The notes beneath the pieces were generated by a model. That model made no database searches. It was not told where the DNA came from and was given only the letters and a program-made list of their open reading frames with translations. From Siphonodentalium dalli (Eukaryota > Mollusca > Scaphopoda > Gadilida > Siphonodentaliidae): a stretch of 64,000 bases of DNA. The DNA is taken from the NCBI GenBank assembly GCA_032622095.1, contig CP136062.1, forward strand, positions 54,855,849 through 54,919,848. The letters are read 5' to 3'. Both the position numbers and the translations under genes were made by a program. Below, piece after piece: positions 55,491 to 64,000 of this stretch (the first letter of the stretch is position 1; every line of letters begins with the position of its first letter).

Positions 55491-58269
55491 ATATAATTTA
55501 AACGATCCTGCCCGTTTCCTGGGAAGGAAGTCAAACCGGATATGTGCTGACTGAATCATTATAAGAGCATAACGAGTACTCGAACGCAAAAGAATCCCTG
55601 CAGTCATAATACAGACAGAAATCCAACTTTATGGCTATATTATTTCGTTTGGGGCAGATCTGCTTTATTCGTTGCCTATTCTTGATGAATTGTTGACCAC
55701 GTTGATTTCGCCCGGCCACAAACATTTAGAAGATTCAGGGAATATATCACACATTGACTTCATCGACGTCGAAGTTGCATTGCTATCATACTGCCACCGG
55801 GAAATATAATTGCTCAACTTAGAAATACACAGGCATTACATGTTAGTGCAAACAGTATTTCGTATCTAATTATGAAACAGTTGTGTCTAATAAGATACAA
55901 TAAGGGGAGATTGCATGGTTCAGTTTCTTGTTTTTGGCATATCTGTGTTTCATCACCCGAAATTCGTTTGAATAGTTGAGACATTGTCACACTTCTCAAG
56001 ACGTGAGTCAGCACTTGTACCACTCTTGTTACTTCGCCCAATAGATGGTCACATTGATGGTAGTCTATCTACAACCAACTCACCCCAGCAACTACAGTTG
56101 AATTACAAACTCATCTCGCAAGCTAACAGAGCTCACCACAAAACTCTCCGACTGCATATCAGAGAATCCATATAGAATGTTTGCTTCGGTTGTGGAATGG
56201 AGAGTCCATGATACAGATTTAATAAATAAATTTCAATACGGCCACTGACCTCATAGCAGATACATTGCATATTCACTTTGATGTAGTCTAACAGAGCTGT
56301 GTACATAACCGAGTTAATGCTTGTCAGTTTATTTTAGAATATGTCAAAACATCAGTATCGGGCAAAAATAGCATACGGTTTGTCATTCTCCATGTCGAGT
56401 CCAGCAAGTGATAGTAACGGCTCCTCAACTTCTTCCTGGTTGTCAACGAACACATATCGTGAAATCAAAATGCCTATGCCTAGTGCCTGGATATTTAGTG
56501 ATGAAATACCTCATCTAAACACCAGAAGCTCGTCTTTGGTCCATGCCATATGGTGGTGCATCGAAGTAATGAATACAGTGACGGGTCTTCATGATCATTT
56601 AATGGAACGTTATTAAGATTTCTTGCAAAACGTCCACATGGGGACATCCATTACCATTATACATCAACTGTTAATTCACAGAAAGTAAAGATCTTCGAAT
56701 CACAGAAACCCCGCAATCTCGAACGAAATCCTTTAATTGTCCATCGAACAAACGTAGTTTATAGAATTTGCTGGCAAACCGTACAACCATAATAGTCGGA
56801 TCCACAAGTAGGCCAATAACAAGCTTGAAATATAGATACTGCGCAAAAGTTGGAAGTAATAGATAACAATGTTATGCTTGAATTGAGAGAAGATTGTGGA
56901 TTGTTAGCTATTTGAAGTGTCCATAACTGAAACTTACTTCAACTATTGCTCAGGAAGGTTTCGATTACAACTTTTAACGACCTGAGTTTTCTGCAGACCT
57001 GATTTCATTGTGATGGGATATCAAATGTTCCTGTATAAAACATCTGGAAAGAATACTACAAACTTTCCACCCAATAATAATACATGTACCTCAACATGTC
57101 GGTGAGTTGAATTGCCTCTACAGCCAAGTCGAACTGTGCATTGGTGAGACAAATTATTATCAATTTTATCTGGAACATTGCCGATATCCGATAAAATTAC
57201 AGAAATGCAGGCATTTAAAGAAAATTTGGTGTGAATATGTTTCTTGTATGACATTTTGATGAGAACGCATAACGCAAGCATGAAAGAACTTCGATAACAC
57301 ATGTGACAAATATGACATTGGTGTATCTAATATAAACTTGATGAGTGCATAAGTTCAGCACAGGAAGGTGTGTATCACACACGGAACGAACTTGCAGTAT
57401 ATGCGATGTCCAGAAAGCTATATATGTGGAACTCAAATACACATGTATACCAATTGAACTCATTATATGAGGCTATCTTCCTATCCTAGCTCGATCAAAA
57501 TCAGCCACGCTTTCGAAAATCTTGGGTGTGGAGTCAGTGAGTTGACATACGAGCTGACCAGAGCTCCACAGCAGTTTCTGTTTTGGTACAAACCTGAACA
57601 TAATTTATATCTAGTCGCTATATATCGCATGTAATAAGCAGAGGTCTGGTAGAAATCCGCCAATGCGATTCTTCTTCGCAGAAGACACATAGAGCTGACA
57701 TCTGAACGCTCTCGTTTGGTAGTCTGCGACAAAGCAATTACTGTCATATAATCCCCTGATGCACACACAATTTGAACTAGATGTTATTCAAGGACGGGCA
57801 ATTGTAAATTTTCTCAGTTTCACATGAGTATACCCTGTGTTTTCATACATGTATATTAATAAGAACGAATCACACAAATATTAGCTCCTATTCTTATATT
57901 TGTACTAAGTATACACTAATTATTAAGCTTGTTAACATGGAAGATGTCTGTAATGTCAACGCATTATATGCCGCTACTGTTTTGGGGTACTGCATTGTGT
58001 GATGTCCATTCAATTAATTTCCATGAGCAGCTGAATTTCGGTAGAATTGACATAGTATGATGGCATTACATGAGCAATACAGGAGTCAAGTGAAAAATTC
58101 TTAGCCAAACCCCATAAGGGGGGCGATATCAAGGGGAAGTAATTAAAGTATTGCTCAATACCGACAGCCTTATTGTTGAGGTAGGGATTTTTCTCCAGTG
58201 GAGTCACCCAATCAGGACATTTCCGATGTACATGTAATGATGGATGTAATCAGCATATATTCAGATTTT
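55491..58269. other. Core of the giant foldback, no recognised gene
   Basis: Several open frames of 60-95 codons occur on both strands (for example 56341-56616 plus; 57021-57302 and 57481-57768 minus). None shows a domain, catalytic motif or splice pair that I recognise. If the foldback once carried a transposase it is not visible. Confidence 0.4.
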
Positions 58270-59765
58270 GATATTTTCAAATATGTCAACATCAGATTTA
58301 TCTACTTTTCATGGTTTCTGTTTCCATTCTCATGAAATCTAGAATTTAAGCAGCTACTTTTCGCAATTATTCATATTGTATCAGATTGTGTCAGCATTCC
58401 TGACACTTTTGTCAACAGGGGAACAAATGTGTTTACCAGTAGTCACTGAAACCCACATTAGGAGCGTTATCAATGAAAACTAGCAAATTTGGATGATTTC
58501 TCCATTTTGGTAACCATCTGAGTCACCATCCTGAATTTAGATTCATATGGATAATAATATGTTAATCTAACATATCATGGTTGTCGAATGATTAGATAGT
58601 ATAATTCATTCAAAATAAGGTTGCTAGTAGCCACCGATTTCAAACCGCTGTGAATAATTTAAGAGGCGAGTGTGAAAAATAATCAATTATTAGAATTTCG
58701 GTCGCCGTTTTGGGAGCCATCTTGGATTTTGAGGTCCAAATTGCACCGTCAAGAGGAAGTGTGATCCAATGGTATTATTGGTCGCGAAACATAATCATTT
58801 CACTATCTAAATTTTCCTCACAGACTCAATGCCAATTCTGAAATTGTTCATGGTTGCCATTTTGATGATTTCATCTCATTTTCGAAGTTTCATTCTCTCG
58901 AATTCTTGAGTATAAACAGCCATTGTTCACAAACTATTGATATTGTTTCATCTCTCCGTGTTATTACGCCAACACGGAGCAAATATATGCACCTATATTA
59001 ACTAAATCGCACATTAGGAGTGATATCAAAGAAAATTTGACAAATTTTAGTGATTTATCAATTTTGGCAACCATTTTGGTCGCCATCTTGAATACAGATG
59101 CACTTTTTTGGTTGTAATTATATGGCAATCTATATGTTTAAACCTGTTGCAAATGTTTGTCATCAAATTCAGCTATTTTCTGGCTAATAGTTGGCTTGAA
59201 TTACAAAATCGATATTTGGTAAAAATTTCATAGCATATTTATGAATTCACATTTTGACGACATTTTGTATGAATAAGACCCAAAGTATGACATATTATCA
59301 TGTTCAAATGGTCAAGTATTCAAATGTATTTAAAATTAAGTTGATATTAGCCACCGATTTCAAACAACCGTGAATGTTTAAAGAGACATGTGTGAAAATT
59401 CATCATTTTTCCGAACTTCGGTCGCCATTTTGGCGGCCATCTTGGTTAAATGTGGTCAATTTTTCTGTCAAAGTGAAGCCTGTTATCATAGTATCACAAC
59501 AGTAGAGAAATATTATATTTCCTACCATAAATTCACTACTAGCTATTAATCAAACTGATTCAGTGCCTACTCTGAAATGTTGGATGGCGGCCATCTTGAT
59601 GACGTCATAAATCCACCCAGTCGCGACCCCCAGGTGTCTAACATTTGTTTTCTGGTTCCCCAGATATCAAGCAACATCATGAGCATAGTGGCTATATTTC
59701 TTCACAAAATGCACACGGGAGCCAAAAAATGGACATAAGAGCCTCTACTATATGTTATTATATGC
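58270..59765. repeat. Right arm with ~363-bp periodic CCATCTT blocks
   Basis: The complementary blocks (GCCATTTTGGCGGCCATCTT and relatives) lie at about 58714, 59078 and 59440, spaced 362-364 bp, mirroring the left arm. AACATATCATGG and TGACATATTATCATG segments pair with left-arm counterparts. Confidence 0.75.
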
Positions 59766-60158
59766 CTTGAATTAAAGTGATGTGAAACACTCCGGTATGG
59801 TGATCAAATTAAAATGGAAAAAAATATTGTTCAAAGTAGTAATTTTTACAAATAGTATATCCAAATTGACAACACACACCGTCATTCTTATATAGGAATT
59901 AAATGCAGTGACTCTCGATGGCGAAATCGTTTTTGTTAGTTTATCGTCGATTGAATCGAGTAGTAAATATTTACAATTGAGTGTAGTTCTGACGATGTTT
60001 TCTATTGGGTGGTAGGGTCGATTTGCTTCAAATTTTGGCGATGTCAGTAGAATGTTACATTCCTATCGTTGTCATAGCACCTGTATATCAACTTATCAGT
60101 TTCACGCACCCGAAGAAGTACATAATATATCTTTAAGAGAGTGTCATAATGTTCTTGG
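59766..60158. other. Stretch without recognised genes
   Basis: Nothing coding or repetitive was recognised. Confidence 0.35.
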
Positions 60159-60508
60159 TTGGATGAAGCGCGAGTCAGAGTCAGAGTCAGTCTATACCAC
60201 CCAATGCCACTGATGCTAGATGTATTGAGGGACATAAAGGCCAGAATGACATGCAAGCTCGAACTATGCGAGGATAAAATACAGGGATTTAATAAAATTG
60301 AAGTAATCGACACAAGATTGGTCGGTGTTGAAACAAGATGAAATCATTCAACGAAGCCCGGCTAACACAACGTATAGATGTGACTGAACAGAAGATACTA
60401 TACAAAGAACAGAAAAAGGCTACAATACAAATTGAACTGAATGAAATGAGATGTAGTGTTGAATTCATGTCAACACAATATGGCGATATGCTTCAAACAG
60501 TAACTGAC
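60159..60508 (+). pseudogene. LINE ORF1 fragment: coiled-coil region
   Basis: Two frames overlap by ATGA at 60338-60341: the first ends DIKARMTCKLELCEDKIQGF...LVGVETR, the second runs MKSFNEARLTQRIDVTEQKI to SVEFMSTQYGDMLQTVTDIK. The heptad-like spacing and phrases such as ELNEMRCSVEFMS fit the coiled coil that precedes the RNA-binding domain in ORF1 proteins of CR1/L2/L1-like elements. The protein breaks off at about 60508 where element X begins; the matching RNA-binding part lies at 62471-63028. Confidence 0.6.
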
Positions 60509-60843
60509 ATTAAAGGTACTCAACCCGATTCGATGGTCCCCATATCATCAGATTCCAACAACAACTTTTTGTTATGCCGCTTCAGTTATCAGAAACGATT
60601 AATTGCCCAAAAATAATGCTAACAACTGTCAAAATAACGTATAATTTTGCCCAAAACCTGTTATTTATCAACATTTTGTTCAACTAAATTTTGCCGGTTT
60701 GTCAAATATCTGACACAAAAAAGCCACTTGATTTTAGAGTTATCCATATTCATCCGCAATTTGGTCCGAGACCGTCTTCTCGTCGACTGTTTACTAGGCC
60801 ACTAGTAGTATTGGTGACGAAAAATAATAGATTTCAAAAACCA
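60509..60843 (+). mobile_element. Unidentified dispersed element X, copy 2
   Basis: This matches 1463-1795 (inverted) over about 335 bp, with borders near ATTAAAGGTACTCAA and AATAGATTTCAAAAA. The shared frame (MPLQLSE..NCPKI..KPLDFRVIH) contains a stop (TAA near 60680) and a frame change here. The element interrupts a LINE ORF1. Confidence 0.7.
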
Positions 60844-60895
60844 AGGAAATAGTAATTTGCGAGCATTAATTCGGATTCTGCATCATTAAAAAAGA

Positions 60896-61800
60896 CATGA
60901 ATGAATGAATGATGAATGATGCTTTAATCTCAGCCGTTTTTACATGGAACATGAGCGATGGGTTAACTATTTACACTATTAACACATATAGAACATATAA
61001 TTGTTCACAATAAGCTAGAGGTTATAAACATACAAAGAACATGTGACGCATTGAATTAAACAAACTTGCAGCATTAACACAAACTAAACAAACAAGCACA
61101 CACAATAAAGCTGCAATTATTTGCATTTATTACGTATCTTAATCATCATACCTAATTGTACCCTTTTTATTGGAATATTTTCAACCCGAGTTTTATAAAT
61201 ATCGCCAAATTGTTTACTATGTCAGGGCTGGTCGAGTTAAGAAGTTCGAATAACAGTTCCCTCGACGGTTCGTCATAACATGCCTTCGGAATGTATTTTT
61301 CTCGTAATTGTTCAAGTTGCGGACACAAAATAATAATAATGGAATTCATGGCATTGCAAGTCGTTACAAAGTGCGCATGAACTATCTTTATTACGGTTTT
61401 TATATGTATGTTTGCGATTCCGTTTTCTCCATTCCACCGGTCTCAATGCCTTATCTATGCTTGGGCGTTCTTATTTTCTGAACGTAGACCATCATGCCAA
61501 ATGGCTTGTTAATATAGTGTCAGCCAATTGAAGGCTGTACTTTCATATGTTTATAAAATTCTCCTCTGAAGAATCAACATCGTTTCGCCACTGAGTTCTA
61601 AACTCTTCAATTGGTGTTTCATTAAATCTTCTAAAGGAGCTGCATGACAGAGGTGTTTGGTTGTCCCAGTTATCATTAAGATTCGCGGACTGGATAACCC
61701 TGAAATGTGATCAATATAACGTACAGGTTTAGTTTTGTGCAATTCAAGCAGTAATTTATAAAGTACTGATGACATACATGAAATCAAAACTGTCTACCCG
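60896..61800 (-). mobile_element. Truncated LINE: ORF2 C-terminus, 3' UTR and CATT tail
   Basis: On the minus strand the right part holds frames with EEFRTQWRNDVDSS, then ERWNGENG-like and CALCNDLQCHEFHYYYF, then a one-base shift into LCPQLEQLREKYIP (61167-61349). The CxxC...H motif followed by CPQLxxLRxKYIP is typical of non-LTR ORF2 C-termini. A 3' UTR follows to a CATTCATT-type tail at 60896-60922. The element is 5'-truncated and frameshifted. CR1-like identity is inferred from motif and tail. Confidence 0.75.
61167..61349 (-). pseudogene. LINE ORF2 C-terminal fragment
   Basis: This 60-codon frame contains CPQLEQLREKYIPKACYDEP and ends FIKLGLKIFQ, matching the usual last ~55 residues of non-LTR ORF2 proteins (CPxLxxLRxKYIP, then FxxLL, then a hydrophobic helix). 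The upstream CxxC half of the Cys motif is in another frame. Confidence 0.75.
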
Positions 61801-61878
61801 CCCCACTGATTTTGATTATAATGGGTCGCAAACTTTTTTAATGCTGAAATTGAATTATAGAAGAAACAGAGAGAAGCA

Positions 61879-62462
61879 GAGGCGGACTGGGCCAAAAAAA
61901 CCGGCTCGGGAAATGAATATAATACCGGCCCATCTGCCAAAGGCATATTCCGTTTGCACCCCCCTTTCAATCAGAATCAGACCATACATTTTTTTTGCAT
62001 AATTCCATAATTTACCTGAAAAATTGCATAAATTCTAACATCTAGCGGTCTAACTCCAGACAATTGCACACGGCTACGGACAAGATACCATGCACACACC
62101 GGGCTGTCCATGGTTGTTCAGCCCGGGGTGAGAAAATTTTGAAAACTATACAAGAAAATCGCTAATCCTAGCATCTAGACTGGCCTCAACTGAAGCGTTC
62201 CTATTGTGTTGGAAATTTCAATTGGGGGAGGGTCCGGGAGGGGTGCGTGAGAAATTATTTGGGATTTACAGCTGGGAGTTACAGTTAAAATCTCGAGATT
62301 AACGGGGTCTTTACGTGGTGTTATATGATGCTGATAAGTTCATTTAATGACAAAATTACCTGCAACCAATTATGCTGGTTAAACAACACATATGGCGGCC
62401 TACGTCCGGTCTCCGGCCCATCGGGAATTTTCCCGGTCTCCCGATGGGCCAGTCCGCCTCTG
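61879..62462. mobile_element. 584-bp hAT-type non-autonomous element
   Basis: Termini CAGAGGCGGACTGG and CCAGTCCGCCTCTG are perfect inverted repeats and are flanked by the 8-bp direct repeat GAGAGAAG (61871-61878 and 62463-62470). Eight-base duplications and CAG..GGCGGACTGG termini are hallmarks of hAT elements. GGCCCATC and GATGGGCC occur subterminally. No transposase is encoded. The insertion splits a LINE ORF1 between its coiled coil and RNA-binding domain. Confidence 0.93.
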
Positions 62463-62470
62463 GAGAGAAG

Positions 62471-63028
62471 AGATGCATTAAACAATCCCCGATCTCCAGT
62501 GGAGAAGCTTGCGAAATAACCTGATATTTACAGGAATTAGAGAGGTTTCGGGAAAGAATACATCGGATGTTCTTTATCAATTCATGGATCAGACATTAGG
62601 AGTTGATGTCCGGTTTATCGGATTTGAGATGGTGCCCCGTTAGGCAAATATCGACCAGGAAAACCGACCGCTTATCGCTAACTTTTGCAGATAACAAGGA
62701 TATAGTTCATGTCCTGAGCCGCAGCAAAATATAGAAGGGGAGCAAAATGTTTATTGGTGAACAGTTCTCCGAGGAAATTGAAAATAGGAGAAGGGAGTAA
62801 TATGCACACGCCAACAAGACCAGAATGAACAACTACAGAGTGAAATGGGTTAAAGGTCGACTCTACATCGACGGGAAGCAATTTAGAAAGGACGATGAAA
62901 TGGAAGTGATTCCCTCCCCAAAAAATCAGAGACTCGGGAAAGTTACACCGCCTTTCGTATTGATCAAGAGCAAACTTACCAAAAGACATTGTTCAGTCGT
63001 CCGTACACTGTTAGAAAATACTGTCTGA
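62471..63028 (+). pseudogene. LINE ORF1 fragment: RNA-binding (RRM-like) and C-terminal domains
   Basis: Reading through stops, the plus strand gives DLQWRSLRNNLIFTGIREVS, VLYQFMDQTLGVDV, VHVLSRSKNI-like in a second frame, EEIENRRRE, then an intact 67-codon frame (62825-63028) with RVKWVKGRLYIDGKQF. This order (LxxRSxRNNLIFxGI, RRM, EExxxRRxxL, KLYIDG) is characteristic of L1/CR1-type ORF1 RNA-binding proteins. At least two stops and one frameshift show it is dead. It continues the coiled coil at 60159-60508 and the short EIEL..KKQREEM segment before 61879. Confidence 0.8.
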
Positions 63029-64000
63029 TTCACGGTTGTCTGACCGTCGTAATACGACGGTTCCATACCGTTTCATCAGTTGTACAATGAATCACCTTGT
63101 TTTATGCGCCCTGAAAATGGTCAAAGTTAAAATGTGCATGTTTCCAAGTTCATGCCGTCAAAGTTCAACAATATATTTATCGGCGACCAAATTATATACG
63201 GCAGTGACTCCATACAGCATGACTGAATCTGACTCTGCTGATATTTATTATTTGTTATTAATTGTTTGTATTCAGTGCAATGATCCGGTATATTCATTCT
63301 GTGCAATGCACAGATCCGTCATGTCTTGCATTCGTAATTAAATTACATTATTTTCATGAGCCGTTACTTTTATAATGTTGACAGTGTTGCCAGTTTTTTT
63401 AACTTGACCATTCAATCCAGTTGACAGTGTTCTGATAGTTTTGAAGCACATACATGTACATCTTCACGAGAGGATATACTGTACGCACCAGAGTAATACA
63501 CAAGAGCTTCTATGTCAACAAAACGGTAAATAATGGACTGATGCCGCGCAGTGACGGATGGTCACATATCTATACAATTCCAACTTACGAGTACAACTAT
63601 TACAATTACACGGACCGATTCATCTCATGTTCGTCAATTTTCATAAAAACGTGTGGATAATGAGACATTGTCGCCATTCGCCATGTTATCGCCCAGTTAT
63701 TATGACAGTTGACGGACCGGGAGTCCACTATTGGTTGGATGTTCTTATCAAATCATCTTTGGCTGACTCACTGAGATGGATACTAAGTGTTGTGATACTA
63801 GTATACACAGTTTGATGTATCATGCTATCAAATTTCATCGAAGAGTCATCACGCATAGTTATTATAGGTTTTGCTGTTGTCTTGAAGGTTTCAATCCCAG
63901 CTAGCTGTCACTGATATATTGTCGTTATGTACGCATTCACCAGTTAAAACAAAAACTGTGTTTCCAAGTGACTGGACAATTTCACGCCTTATATGTTACC
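63029..64000. other. Stretch after the LINE ORF1 remnant
   Basis: If the LINE were complete, ORF2 would begin here, but no endonuclease motif was recognised in the frames at 63036-63341, 63454-63660 or 63558-63815. A short palindrome CCGTCGTAATACGACGG lies at 63045-63061. Confidence 0.35.

Larger units (their letters stand above)
53895..59765. mobile_element. Giant foldback: ~1.5-kb inverted arms around a 2.8-kb core
   Basis: The left arm (about 53895-55490) and right arm (about 58270-59765) pair in inverted order. Outermost blocks are GTAGAGGCTCTTATGT, GAAGAAATATAG, ACCAGAAAACAAATGTTAGA and CGCGACTGGGTGGATTTATG followed by ACGTCATCAAGATGGC; each has its complement near 59580-59765. Identity is highest at the outer ends and falls inward. 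A foldback transposon or an inverted duplication of a satellite-like array would both fit. No transposase was recognised in the core. Confidence 0.8.

Noticed and set aside
56341-56616. 91-codon frame in the giant foldback core as a possible transposase remnant
   Set aside because: No DDE, zinc-finger or other transposase motif was seen; Ser/Thr-rich start is of low information.
1-64000. tRNA, rRNA and snRNA genes
   Set aside because: Phrases such as GGGTTCAAATGG (near 43270) were looked at, but no cloverleaf or conserved rRNA/snRNA block could be built.

Overview
The window looks like nuclear DNA of a marine invertebrate animal. It is AT-rich and gene-poor, contains one exon with a consensus GT splice donor, has no operon-like gene packing, and is dominated by non-autonomous transposable elements, foldback elements and satellites. 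One repeat family (122-bp cores in tandem followed by a CAGA microsatellite, copies joined head to tail) resembles the 'pearl'/HINE elements described from bivalve molluscs. That resemblance is only suggestive; the species and phylum cannot be fixed from sequence alone.

Only one stretch looks like part of a host gene: a minus-strand exon at 17123-17440 encoding a signal peptide and a Cys-rich PAN/apple-like segment, ending in phase 0 at a perfect donor. No other exon of it was recognised. The other protein-coding signal is from dead non-LTR retrotransposons. One is a 5'-truncated, frameshifted LINE at about 40.1-42.4 kb (minus; end of the endonuclease, reverse transcriptase, C-terminal Cys motif). 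Another is a LINE ORF1 on the plus strand at 60.2-63.0 kb, split by later insertions. A third is a LINE ORF2 C-terminus on the minus strand at 60.9-61.8 kb.

Layout: 0-0.4 kb, a 34-bp minisatellite with a 164-bp higher-order period. 3.5-10.4 kb, CTAG-bounded repeats with 122-bp cores, then a 1.67-kb tandem array. 11.3-12.2 kb, a foldback element. 12.3-13.9 kb, an 11-bp and a 60-bp minisatellite. 14.1-16.1 kb, three 0.77-kb tandem repeats. 16.4-17.1 kb, nested palindromes next to the PAN exon. 17.7-21.6 kb, a 1.36-kb duplication, a 348-bp palindrome rich in AAGATGGCGGC motifs, and a 609-bp duplication carrying a hairpin element. 22.2 and 45.7 kb, two copies of a TIR element in opposite internal orientation. 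25.8-27.0 kb, a 1200-bp TIR element with a TTA target duplication. 39.5-42.8 kb, a TIR element with a LINE nested in it. 51.1-53.7 kb, nested inverted repeats with a 21-bp dyad satellite. 53.9-59.8 kb, a very large foldback with arms of about 1.5 kb. 60.2-63.0 kb, a LINE ORF1 interrupted by an unidentified 0.33-kb element, a second LINE and a 584-bp hAT-type element with a perfect 8-bp target duplication.

The parts do not form a pathway. The main biological interest is the density of palindromes, the nested insertion history, and the concentration of host transcription-factor-like motifs (NRF1-, YY1-, RFX- and ERR-type) inside repeats. All similarity statements come from comparing parts of this window by eye and from remembered family features; no database search was run.
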